A stretch of DNA of 64,000 nt. Source: Belnapia mucosa (GTDB lineage: Bacteria; Pseudomonadota; Alphaproteobacteria; Acetobacterales; Acetobacteraceae). Location of the stretch: the NCBI RefSeq assembly GCF_016775475.1, contig NZ_JAEUXJ010000010.1, positions 62,001-126,000 of the forward strand, given 5' to 3'. How positions within the stretch are numbered: position 1 is the stretch's first letter; each line of letters starts with the position of its first letter. The notes under the pieces were generated by a model that saw nothing but the letters and a program-made list of their open reading frames with translations, ran no database searches and was not told where the DNA came from. The translations under genes and the position numbers were made by a program. Shown one piece after another: positions 42,964 through 50,795 of the stretch.

Positions 42964-44408
42964 GCCAGCATCCCGAGGCTGAGCGGCGCGATGGCATCGC
43001 CATCCCGGCCGCGATAGTCGAGCCCGGCGGCATCCCGCAGCATCCGCGCCTGGCTCTCGGCCAGGATGCCGGCGGCTTCCGAGACATCGAGCCGGGTCGG
43101 CTTGCCGTCGCGCAGCACCGTCTCCCCGGCCACGATCACCTGCCGCACCGCGCGGTCGGCGGCGTGGAAGACGAGCGAGCGCAGCGGGTCGCGCGGCGGG
43201 TTCATCAGCGGATGGGTGAGGTCCACCAGCGCCAGATCGGCCGCCGCGCCCACCACCAGCCGCCCGAGATCCGGCCGCCCCAGCGCCTCCGCCCCGCCCA
43301 CCGTCGCGGCCTGGAAGACCATGGCGGTATCCGCCCCGGCGAGGTCCCGCCCGGCATTGCGCGCCAGCAGGATGGCCAGCCGCATCTCCTCGATCAGGTT
43401 GTGCGGCGCGCAATCCGTGCCCATCGCCATCCGCACGCCACGCCGCGCATAGCGGCCGAAATCCTTCAGATGCTCGCCATAGCGGGCGAAGGGGGAGGGG
43501 CAATGCGCCACCGCCACGCCATGCTCCGCCATCAGGGCCAGATCCCGCGCGCCATGCCAGCCGATGCTCGGATGCTCATCGAGGAAGATCGCATGGCCGA
43601 GGATGCTGCGCGGCGTCAGCAGCCCGATGGAGGCGGCCCATTGAATCGGCGTCATGCCGTGGCGGGTGATCATCTCCCGCACCTCGACCACGGCCTGGGC
43701 GATATGGGTGGTGAAGGGGCGGCCCGTCGCTTCCGCCAGGGCGATGGAATCGCGCAGCAGCGCCTCCTCCACCGTGTCGATCTGGGCCGGGAAGACGATG
43801 CCGGACAGCCGGCCGGAGGGATCGGCCTCGGCCTCGTCCATCAGGGCCTGGGCGCGCTGGAAGCCGGCGCGGCCGGCGCCCTCGGTCCAGGTCCAGGTGA
43901 CGGTCTGCGGCGCCGTCATGCCCCATTGCGCCGAGGCATAGCCGGGCCCGGCCCAGACCCGCATCCCCGACTCCCGCATCACCCCGAGCCAGCCGCGATG
44001 CGGCGCCGAGAGATCGACGACGCTGGTGACGCCGCCCGAGAGCAGCTCAGCATAGGCCAGGCGCTGCGCCGCCTCGCGCCCGGCCTCGTCGAGGCGGAGG
44101 GACTGCGCGCGCTCGAACAGGCCGCTCATCTGCTGCTCGGGCACGCCATGATCCTCGCGCACGCCGCGCAGGCCGGGCTCGGTGGTCGGGTGGGTATGGA
44201 CGTCGACCAGGCCGGGCAGCACCAGCAGCGCCTCGCCGGGGATCACCTCCGTGCCCGCGGGCGGCGGAGCGGCCGGGTCGTGCGGGGCGATGGCGGCGAC
44301 CTTGCCGCCTTCCAGCCGGATATCGACGCCGCGGGCATAGGCATGGCGCCCCGCCGCCGCATCCCAGACCACCGCCCAGGCGGCATTGCGGATCAGGCTG
44401 GTCGGCAT
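42960..44408 (-). CDS. Amidohydrolase of the SAH/8-oxoguanine/triazine deaminase group
   Basis: A 482-residue amidohydrolase. Metal ligands: PGLVDVHTHPTTEPGL (HxH), FTTHIAQAVVE, GHAIFLDEHP and MGTDCAPHNLIEEMR (Asp). PHNLIEEMR and the C-terminal LGRLVVGAAADLALVDL are typical of the TrzN/AtzB/SsnA/MtaD group, which deaminates or dechlorinates purine-like or triazine rings. The exact substrate is open. It is co-translated with DUF1028 and lies divergent from a Bug receptor, which may supply its substrate. Confidence 0.87.
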   Translation of the reverse strand: MPTSLIRNAAWAVVWDAAAGRHAYARGVDIRLEGGKVAAIAPHDPAAPPPAGTEVIPGEALLVLPGLVDVHTHPTTEPGLRGVREDHGVPEQQMSGLFERAQSLRLDEAGREAAQRLAYAELLSGGVTSVVDLSAPHRGWLGVMRESGMRVWAGPGYASAQWGMTAPQTVTWTWTEGAGRAGFQRAQALMDEAEADPSGRLSGIVFPAQIDTVEEALLRDSIALAEATGRPFTTHIAQAVVEVREMITRHGMTPIQWAASIGLLTPRSILGHAIFLDEHPSIGWHGARDLALMAEHGVAVAHCPSPFARYGEHLKDFGRYARRGVRMAMGTDCAPHNLIEEMRLAILLARNAGRDLAGADTAMVFQAATVGGAEALGRPDLGRLVVGAAADLALVDLTHPLMNPPRDPLRSLVFHAADRAVRQVIVAGETVLRDGKPTRLDVSEAAGILAESQARMLRDAAGLDYRGRDGDAIAPLSLGMLA

Positions 44409-44431
44409 GGCGCGGCTCCTCGCTGCGAAGC

Positions 44432-44443
44432 CCGAAGCTTCGG
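44432..44443. promoter_or_regulatory. Palindrome in the divergent amidohydrolase/Bug promoter region
   Basis: CCGAAGCTTCGG is a perfect 12-base palindrome placed 24 bases upstream of the amidohydrolase start, inside the 124-base divergent gap before the Bug receptor gene at 44533. It could be an operator for both genes; short GC palindromes are common in such genomes, so support is modest. Confidence 0.3.
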
Positions 44444-44532
44444 CCAGAGCCGGGCCGAGGTCCATCCCCCGCGGCTTGACGGCCTGCCGGGCTGGGCCGG
44501 AGGATGCCGACAAAGGGGAGGAACCAAGGTCC

Positions 44533-45486
44533 ATGCGCAATGCCCTGGCCGCGCTGCTGCTCGCCGCCTTGCCGCTGATGCCGGCCGCCGCCTGGCAGCC
44601 CGACCGGCCGCTCCGCGTCGTCGCGGGCTTCGCCGCCGGCGGCACCGGCGACCTCACCGCCCGGATCATCGCCGAGATGGCGGGCGCCGCGCTCGGCCAG
44701 AATGCAGTGGTGGAGAACCGCACCGGCGCCAATGGCGTCATCGCTGCCGAGGCGGTGGCGCGCTCCGGCACGGATGGGCTGACGGTGCTGCAATGCCCGA
44801 TGGGCACAATGACCATCACCCCGAACCTGCCCGGCCAGCGCCTGCCGCTGGATGTCACGACGGAGTTGGTGCCGGTCGCCAATCTCGCCCTCTCGACCTA
44901 CGGCCTGGTCGCGGCGCGCGACCGCTTCGCCGATGTCGCGGCCATGCTGGCCGAGGCGCGCGCGAAGCCCGGCGCGCTGAGCTTCGCCAGCGCCGGCACC
45001 GGCAGCGCCCAGCATCTGGCGGGGGAGTTGCTGAAGCGGCTGGCGAAGATCGATCTGGTCCACATTCCCTATCGCGGCGCCGCGCCGGCGATCGTGGATA
45101 TGCTCGGCGGCCGGGTCGATATCCTCATCACCAATCTCGGCGACGTGGCGGGGCAGATCCGCGAGGGCTCGCTGCGCCTGCTGGCGGTCGGCGACGAGAC
45201 GGGGCATCCGAATTTCAGCGCCCCGCCGCTTTCGGCCAGCGTCCCCGGCTTCACCATCGCCGGCTGGTTCGCCGCCTGCGCCCCGCGCACGATGCCGCGG
45301 GAGGCAGTGGAGGCCTGGGCCGGCGCGATCCGCGCCGGGCTGGAGCGGCCGGATTGGCGGAAGCGCCTGCTCGATAACGGCCTCACCCCGATGTTCGAGG
45401 GACCGGAGACGCTCGCCGCCCGGATGGAGCGCGACCGGGCCCAGTTCCGCGACCTGATCCAGGGCGCCGGCATCCGGGCGGAGTGA
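44533..45486 (+). CDS. Bug/TctC-family periplasmic solute receptor 4
   Basis: A 317-residue receptor with leader RNALAALLLAALPLMPAAA and mature start QPDRPLRVVAGFAAGGTGDLTAR. VENRTGANGVIAAEAVARSG, LVHIPYRGAAPAIVDMLGGRVD and MPREAVEAWAGAI are recognisable. The phosphate-like loop reads AGFAAGGTGD instead of the usual P-P-GG, suggesting a somewhat different ligand set. GGGGAGG lies upstream. Divergent from the amidohydrolase/DUF1028 operon; convergent with the carboxyltransferase gene. Confidence 0.88.
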   Translation: MRNALAALLLAALPLMPAAAWQPDRPLRVVAGFAAGGTGDLTARIIAEMAGAALGQNAVVENRTGANGVIAAEAVARSGTDGLTVLQCPMGTMTITPNLPGQRLPLDVTTELVPVANLALSTYGLVAARDRFADVAAMLAEARAKPGALSFASAGTGSAQHLAGELLKRLAKIDLVHIPYRGAAPAIVDMLGGRVDILITNLGDVAGQIREGSLRLLAVGDETGHPNFSAPPLSASVPGFTIAGWFAACAPRTMPREAVEAWAGAIRAGLERPDWRKRLLDNGLTPMFEGPETLAARMERDRAQFRDLIQGAGIRAE

Positions 45487-45498
45487 GGCGGCCCCGCC

Positions 45499-47061
45499 TC
45501 AGGGGCGCATCCCGCGCCCGATCCGCCCCGGCTCGCGCAGCCGCTCCGCCTGATCGGCGAATTCGCAGAGCAGCGCGCGGGTCCGCCGCGGGTCGATGAT
45601 CTCCTCGACCCAGAAGGCCTCCGCGGTGCGCAGCGGGCTGCGCAGCAGCTGCAGGCGCTGCTCGATCTCGGCGAGCTTCGCCGCCGGGTCCTCGGCCGCG
45701 TCGATATCGGCGCGGTAGGCCGCCTCGATCCCGCCCTCCAGCGGGAGGGAGCCCCAGCGGGCCGAGGGCCAGGCGAAGCGCAGATTGAACCGCCCGGCCG
45801 GCTGATGGATGGCGCCGGCGACGCCGAAGGCGTTGCGCAGGATGACGGTGCACCAGGGCGTGCGGCTCTGGTTGATCGCCGCCATGGTGCGCACACCCCA
45901 GCGGATGGTGGCCCGCTGCTCCGCCTCCAGCCCGATCATGAAGCCGGGGCAGTCCATCATATGCACGACGGGCAGGTGGAAGGTGTCGGCCAGGTCCACA
46001 TGGCGGATCACCTTGGCGCAGGCATCGGCGGTCCAGGACCCGGCATAGAACATCGGGTCGCCGGCGATGACCGCGACCGGCAATCCGTTCAGCCGGGCGA
46101 GGGCGGTGATGACCGAGCGGCCGAAATAGCGCCCCATCTCGAAGAAGCTGCCGCGGTCGAAGATGCTCTCGAGCAGCGGCCGGGCACGGTAGGGCTTGCG
46201 GATGTCGCGCGGGATGGCCGAGAGCCAGGACTCCTCCGCCCGCGCCGGATCGTCCTCGCACGCTGTGCGCGGCGCGACCTCATGCACCGAGGCGGGAAGG
46301 TAGGAGAGGAAGCGCCGCGCCGCCGCGAAGGCCTCCGCCTCATCCTCCACGGCATGGTCGACGGCGCCGGAGCGGGTCTGGATCTCCCAGCCGCCCAGCT
46401 CCTGCTTGCCGAGCGGCGTGCCGCCCATCGCGTTCACCACCGGCGGGCCGGCGACGAACATGGCGCTCGTCTCCTTGGTCATGACCGAGAAATGCGTCGC
46501 CGCCAGCCGCGCCGCGCCGAGCCCCGCGACTGAGCCGAGGCCGAGCCCGACCACCGGCACGAGCGAGAGGTTGTCCCCGGTGAGCTGGTAGAGCGCCTCG
46601 CCCCCGATCCCGCCCGGCAGGTTGGCCCGGCCCGTGGTCTCGATGGTCTTGACCGAGCCGCCGCCGCCCGAGCCCTCGATTACCCGGATCAGCGGCAGGC
46701 GCAGCCCGGCCGCCATGCGCTCGGCCATGATCGGCTTCTCGCGGATGGTGGCATCGGCGCTGCCGCCGCGGACGGTGAAGTCGTCGCCGACCACCACCAC
46801 CGGCCGCCCGTCGACCCGGCCGCGGCCCATGACGCAGTTGGAGGGCGTCAGCTGCTTCAGCCGCCCATCCGGCCCGTATTCCGCCCGCCCGGCGATGGCG
46901 CCGACCTCATGGAAGGAGCCGGGATCGACCAGCGCATCGATCCGCTCTCGCACCGTCAGCCGGCCGCCGGCATGCTGGCGGGCGACCTTGTCGGGCCCGC
47001 CCATTGCCCGCGCCATCGCCTCGCGCGTCGCGAGCTCCTCCAATTCCGGCTGCCAGCTCAT
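45499..47061 (-). CDS. Acyl-CoA carboxylase carboxyltransferase subunit (PccB/MccB type)
   Basis: A 520-residue biotin-dependent carboxyltransferase of the propionyl/methylcrotonyl-CoA type. ARQHAGGRLTVRERIDALVD and ANLPGGIGGEAL (first crotonase-like half), FVAGPPVVNAMGG, and in the second half RNAFGVAGAIHQPAG are visible. It would transfer carboxyl groups from biotin to an acyl-CoA, but no biotin carboxylase/carrier gene is in the window, so its partner must be elsewhere. Divergent from the thiolase-like gene, with which it may share a catabolic pathway. Confidence 0.87.
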   Translation of the reverse strand: MSWQPELEELATREAMARAMGGPDKVARQHAGGRLTVRERIDALVDPGSFHEVGAIAGRAEYGPDGRLKQLTPSNCVMGRGRVDGRPVVVVGDDFTVRGGSADATIREKPIMAERMAAGLRLPLIRVIEGSGGGGSVKTIETTGRANLPGGIGGEALYQLTGDNLSLVPVVGLGLGSVAGLGAARLAATHFSVMTKETSAMFVAGPPVVNAMGGTPLGKQELGGWEIQTRSGAVDHAVEDEAEAFAAARRFLSYLPASVHEVAPRTACEDDPARAEESWLSAIPRDIRKPYRARPLLESIFDRGSFFEMGRYFGRSVITALARLNGLPVAVIAGDPMFYAGSWTADACAKVIRHVDLADTFHLPVVHMMDCPGFMIGLEAEQRATIRWGVRTMAAINQSRTPWCTVILRNAFGVAGAIHQPAGRFNLRFAWPSARWGSLPLEGGIEAAYRADIDAAEDPAAKLAEIEQRLQLLRSPLRTAEAFWVEEIIDPRRTRALLCEFADQAERLREPGRIGRGMRP

Positions 47062-47131
47062 GCCCGGTTTCCCCCTTTGTGGTGCGGGCGACCCTAGCTA
47101 TGGTCCGGCCAAGCGCCAAACGGAGGATGCC

Positions 47132-48298
47132 ATGGACGCCTGCATCGTGGGCTGGGCCCATACCCCCTTCGGCAAGCTGGAGGAGCCGGATATCGAGAGC
47201 CTGCTCGCCCGCGTCGGGCGCGCCGCGATCGAGGATGCCGGCATCTCCCCGGCCGAGATCGATGCCGGATTCCTGGGAGTGTTCGGCGAGGGCTTCACCA
47301 ACCAGGGCTTTCCGGCCTCGCTGGTGCTGCAGTCCATTCCGGAACTGCGCTTCAAGCCCATCACCCGCTATGAGAATGCCTGCGCCACCGGCAGCGCCGC
47401 CATCCATGGCGCGTTGGACTTCCTGGCGGCCAAGCGGGGCCGCTTTGCCCTGGTGCTGGGGGCCGAGAAGATGACGGCGACGCCCGGGCCGCAGGTCGGC
47501 GAGATCCTGCTCAATGCCAGCTACCGCAAGACCGAGCAGGATATCCGCGGCGGCTTCGCCGGCGTCTTCGGCCGCATCGCCGAGGCCTATTTCCAGCGCC
47601 ATGGCGACCAGTCCGACGCGCTGGCGGCGATCGCAGCCAAGAATCACAAGAACGGCGTCGACAACCCCTGGGCGCAGATGCGCAAGGACCTGGGCTTCGC
47701 CTTCTGCCGCGCGGAGTCGGAGAAGAACCCCTTCGTCGCCCCGCCGCTGAAGCGTACCGATTGCAGCCTGGTTTCCGACGGCGCCGCCGCCATGATCATC
47801 ACCGATGCCGAGACGGCCAAGGCGATGCAGAAGGCGGTCCGCTTCCGCGCCGCGGTCCAGGTGAACGACTACCTGCCCATCGCCTCCCGCGACATCATCC
47901 GCTTCGAGGGCCCGCGCGAGGCCTGGGGCCGGGCGCTGGACCAGGCCGGGCTCGGCGCCGTCACTGACCTCTCCTTCGTCGAGACGCATGACTGCTTCAC
48001 CATCGCCGAGCTCCTGGAATACGAGGCGATGGGGCTGACGCCCGACGGGCAGGGATCCCGCGCCGCGCTGGAGGGCTGGACGGCCGCCGATGGCAAGCTG
48101 CCGGTCAACCGCTCCGGCGGGCTGAAGGCCAAGGGCCATCCGATCGGCGCGACCGGCGTCTCCATGCATGTGCTGACGGCGATGCAGCTGACGGGCACGG
48201 CCGGGGCGATGCAGCTGCCGAAGGCGGAGATCGGCGGCGTCTTCAACATGGGCGGGGCGGCGGTGGCCAATTACGTCTCGATCCTCGAACGCACCTGA
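47132..48298 (+). CDS. Thiolase-family acetyl-CoA acetyltransferase (SCP-x type)
   Basis: A 388-residue thiolase-like protein. The nucleophile is in NACATGSAAIHG (Cys84). The HDCFTIAELLEYEAMGL block and the GGLKAKGHPIGATGVS motif near the C terminus supply the catalytic His and general base region. Sequence style matches the SCP-2/SCP-x thiolase group, which often acts on branched or steroid-like acyl-CoAs. GGAGG sits 5 bases before the ATG. cutA starts 2 bases after its stop. Confidence 0.88.
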   Translation: MDACIVGWAHTPFGKLEEPDIESLLARVGRAAIEDAGISPAEIDAGFLGVFGEGFTNQGFPASLVLQSIPELRFKPITRYENACATGSAAIHGALDFLAAKRGRFALVLGAEKMTATPGPQVGEILLNASYRKTEQDIRGGFAGVFGRIAEAYFQRHGDQSDALAAIAAKNHKNGVDNPWAQMRKDLGFAFCRAESEKNPFVAPPLKRTDCSLVSDGAAAMIITDAETAKAMQKAVRFRAAVQVNDYLPIASRDIIRFEGPREAWGRALDQAGLGAVTDLSFVETHDCFTIAELLEYEAMGLTPDGQGSRAALEGWTAADGKLPVNRSGGLKAKGHPIGATGVSMHVLTAMQLTGTAGAMQLPKAEIGGVFNMGGAAVANYVSILERT

Positions 48299-48300
48299 GG

Positions 48301-48630
48301 ATGGCGGCGGACCCCGTCCTCTGGGTCTATGTGACCGCGGCCGATGCGGCGGAAGCCCGCCGCCTCGGCCGGGCGCTGGTGGAGGAGCGGCTGGCCGCCT
48401 GCGCCAACCTCCTCCCCGGCCATACCGCGATCTATCGCTGGGAGGGCGAGCTGCGGGAGGAGACCGAGGCGGCCCTGGTCCTCAAGACCACCGGGAGCCA
48501 CTTCGAGGCGCTGCGCGCCCGCATCCGCGCCATGCACAGCTACAGCCTGCCATCGATCCTGGCCCTGCCGGCGGCGGCAGGGGATGCGGAATTCATGGAT
48601 TGGGTGCGGGCGGAGGTCCGGCCGGGCTGA
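48301..48630 (+). CDS. cutA: Divalent-cation tolerance protein CutA
   Basis: A 109-residue CutA1 trimer-forming protein. The family signature is LWVYVTAADAAEARRLGRAL, ERLAACANLLPG, YRWEGELREETEAALVLKTT and YSLPSILALPA. The usual PYxxPEI is modified to YSLPSI. The function is linked to copper tolerance in E. coli but is generally unclear. It follows the thiolase gene by only 2 bases, so it is probably co-transcribed. Confidence 0.9.
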   Translation: MAADPVLWVYVTAADAAEARRLGRALVEERLAACANLLPGHTAIYRWEGELREETEAALVLKTTGSHFEALRARIRAMHSYSLPSILALPAAAGDAEFMDWVRAEVRPG

Positions 48631-48705
48631 CCTTCCGGCCATGTGCGATGGCGAACAGTCCCGCCGCCGCTGCGTTAGGGGGCGAACCCCACCGAAGGAC
48701 ATCCC

Positions 48706-49152
48706 ATGCCGAGCTGGACCCGCCTCGACGACCCCGAGGCCGTAGCGGCCTTGCTGCCTGCCTGGTTCGCCGGGCGCATGATGGGGGCGCAGGAGGGGCA
48801 TTTCGGCCTGCTGCTGACGACGGGCGATGTGCTCCGCGTCGCCTCCCTCCGCGCGGCCCATATCTCCGAGGCGGGGACGATCCTGCTCGATCTGATGCTC
48901 GACCATGCCGGGGTGCCGGCTGCGGCGGACCTCGCCTGGCGGTCGAAGCATTTCCTCGGCGCGCCGGTCACGGGCGCGGCGGAGGCGACGGTGAACCTGG
49001 CGCATATCGTCTGCGCCGTGGATTTCAGCGCCGCCGCGGCTGTGGAGACGCGGCCGGAACTGGCGGCCGAGGCAGCGGAGGCGGTCTCCGCCACCGTGGT
49101 CGAGCTCCGCCAGGTCGCCGAGGAGGCGGCCGAGCGGGTCAGTCCGCCCTGA
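48706..49152 (+). CDS. Hypothetical protein
   Basis: A 148-residue protein of no family I recognise. It is Ala-rich and mixed alpha/beta in appearance: a strand-rich middle (GHFGLLLTTGDVLRVASL, TILLDLMLD) and an acidic amphipathic C-terminal helix (about residues 110-145). Two conserved-looking features are FAGRMMGAQEGH and AHIVCAVDFS. No signal peptide. GAAGGA lies upstream. Its end overlaps the convergent Bug gene by 14 bases. Confidence 0.6.
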   Translation: MPSWTRLDDPEAVAALLPAWFAGRMMGAQEGHFGLLLTTGDVLRVASLRAAHISEAGTILLDLMLDHAGVPAAADLAWRSKHFLGAPVTGAAEATVNLAHIVCAVDFSAAAAVETRPELAAEAAEAVSATVVELRQVAEEAAERVSPP

Positions 49153-50116
49153 TCCCGGCCGCCCGCATCAGCCCCTGCCATTTCGCCGACTCGGCGGCAA
49201 TGAAGCCATCCACCTCGGCCGGGCTCAGGCCCGGCTTCGGGTCGAGCCCCAGCCCCTCCAGCCGCGGCACGAGGCCCGGCAGCACTGCATTCATCGCGGC
49301 GCTCATCCCCGTCACCGCCTCCTCCGGCACGCCGGAGGGGGCGAGGATCGCGTTCCAGGTCCAGGCGGAATAGCCGGGCAGGGTTTCCGCCACCGCCGGC
49401 ACCTCCGGCGCCAGCTTCACCCGGGCCGGTGCCGTCACCGCCAGCGCCCGGAGCGTGCCGCCCCGCACCTGCGGCAGGGTCGTCGCCATGCTCTCGATGA
49501 CGAAGGCCAGCCGTCCGGCGGCGAGGTCGGTCAGCGCGGTCGGGTTGCCGCGATAGGGGATGTGGTTCGCCTGGACGCCCGCCATCGATTTCAGCAGCTC
49601 CGCCCCGATATGCTGGGCCGAGCCATTGCCCGCGCTGCCATAGTCATGGCCGCCCGGCCGTTCCCGCAGCATGACAAGTAGGTCCGGCAAGTCCTTGACC
49701 GGGCTGGACTGTGGCACCACCACCAGCAGGGGCACCGTGCCGATGAGCCCGACGCCGCGGAAATCCCGCTCGGGATCGTAGGGCAGCCTTGCATAGAGAG
49801 CCGGGTTCACCGCATGGGCGACGGTCGCGGTGAGGAAGACGGAGCCGTCGCGCGGCCCCTTCGCCACCACCTCCGTCCCGAGCAGGGATCCGGCCCCCGG
49901 CCGGTTCTCCACCAGCACCCGTTGCGGCAGCTGCCGCCCCAGCGCTTCGGCCAGCAGCCGGACCGCCACATCGGTCGGGCCGCCGGCGGGGAAAGGGATG
50001 ATGATGCGGACCGGACGGTCCGGCCAAGCCGGGGCCTGGGCACGGGCGAGGCCGGGGAGGAGGGCGGTGGCGAGGCCGGGGAGGAGGGCGGTGGCGAGCA
50101 GGGTGCGGCGCTTCAT
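49139..50116 (-). CDS. Bug/TctC-family periplasmic solute receptor 5 with duplicated signal segment
   Basis: A 325-residue receptor. The signal peptide contains ATALLPGL twice in tandem (residues 8-15 and 16-23), encoded by two identical 24-bp units, which lengthens the hydrophobic core. The mature start is WPDRPVRIIIPFPAGGPTDVAVR. VENRPGAGSLLGTEVVAKGPRDG, NHIPYRGNPTALTDLAAGRL and GVPEEAVTGMSAAM are family blocks. ATG at 50116 was chosen; an in-frame start 33 bases upstream would disrupt the leader. It lies downstream of ispF on the same strand by 55 bases, with no functional link apparent. Confidence 0.88.
   Translation of the reverse strand: MKRRTLLATALLPGLATALLPGLARAQAPAWPDRPVRIIIPFPAGGPTDVAVRLLAEALGRQLPQRVLVENRPGAGSLLGTEVVAKGPRDGSVFLTATVAHAVNPALYARLPYDPERDFRGVGLIGTVPLLVVVPQSSPVKDLPDLLVMLRERPGGHDYGSAGNGSAQHIGAELLKSMAGVQANHIPYRGNPTALTDLAAGRLAFVIESMATTLPQVRGGTLRALAVTAPARVKLAPEVPAVAETLPGYSAWTWNAILAPSGVPEEAVTGMSAAMNAVLPGLVPRLEGLGLDPKPGLSPAEVDGFIAAESAKWQGLMRAAGIRAD
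50048..50095 (-). repeat. Perfect 24-bp tandem duplication inside a signal-peptide coding region
   Basis: Two identical 24-base units (50048-50071 and 50072-50095) encode ATALLPGL twice within the leader of Bug receptor 5. Absence of any mismatch points to a recent slippage event that kept the frame. Confidence 0.9.
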
Positions 50117-50171
50117 GGCGCCGCCGCAGCAATGACCGTGCCGCGTCACCCAGCGAACCGAGTCCGCTTCC

Positions 50172-50675
50172 TCATTTGGGCACCAGCAGCATCGCCGCCG
50201 CCTGCGCCGCGATACCCTCGCCGCGGCCGGTGAAGCCCAGTCGCTCGGTCGTCGTCGCCTTCACGCTGGCCCGGCCGGCTGGCAGGCCGAGCAGCTCCGC
50301 CAGCCGCGCCTCCATCGCCTCCCGGTGGGGACCGATCCGCGGCCGCTCACAGAGGATGGTCACGTCCACATTGCAGATCACCCCGCCCCGCGCCGCCACC
50401 CGGCCAGTGGCATGGCGGAGGAATTGCGCGCTATCGGCATCCTTCCACTGCATTTCCGAGGGCGGGAACCAGCGCCCGATATCGCCCTCGGCCAGCGCGC
50501 CATAGATGGCGTCGCAGAGGGCGTGGATGCCGACATCGGCATCGGAATGGCCTTCCAGGCCGAATTCGCAAGGGATGGTGACGCCGCAGATCACCATCGG
50601 GCGGCCGGCCTGGATGCGGTGGACGTCGAAGCCGGTGCCGATGCGCGGCAACAGGGCAGGGAGGGCGATGCTCAT
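50172..50675 (-). CDS. ispF: 2-C-methyl-D-erythritol 2,4-cyclodiphosphate synthase IspF
   Basis: A 167-residue monofunctional IspF of the MEP isoprenoid pathway, which cyclises CDP-methylerythritol phosphate. The metal site is GFDVHRI (Asp17 and His19) and a later His in EGHSDADVGIHALCDAI. VDVTILCERPRIGPH and VKATTTERLGFTGRGEGIAA are the substrate-binding blocks. Many alphaproteobacteria have a fused IspDF; here no IspD domain precedes it, and no ispD gene is in the window. Divergent from dusB across a palindromic promoter region. Confidence 0.97.
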   Translation of the reverse strand: MSIALPALLPRIGTGFDVHRIQAGRPMVICGVTIPCEFGLEGHSDADVGIHALCDAIYGALAEGDIGRWFPPSEMQWKDADSAQFLRHATGRVAARGGVICNVDVTILCERPRIGPHREAMEARLAELLGLPAGRASVKATTTERLGFTGRGEGIAAQAAAMLLVPK

Positions 50676-50702
50676 GGCGGAAGCCTAGCCCGGAATCCTA
50701 AT

Positions 50703-50718
50703 CCGGTGAATTCACCGG
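50703..50718. promoter_or_regulatory. Perfect 16-bp palindrome in the ispF/dusB divergent region
   Basis: CCGGTGAATTCACCGG is a perfect palindrome 28 bases upstream of the ispF start and 78 bases before dusB, inside the only gap ahead of the dusB-ntrBCYX operon. It is well placed to be an operator. The factor that would bind it is unknown. Confidence 0.4.
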
Positions 50719-50795
50719 GACGGCCGTACAAAATTGGGACGATCTGCGCGCATGACGTTGCCGCGCGGCGGCGTTTCGCCTAGTTTGCCCAAATC

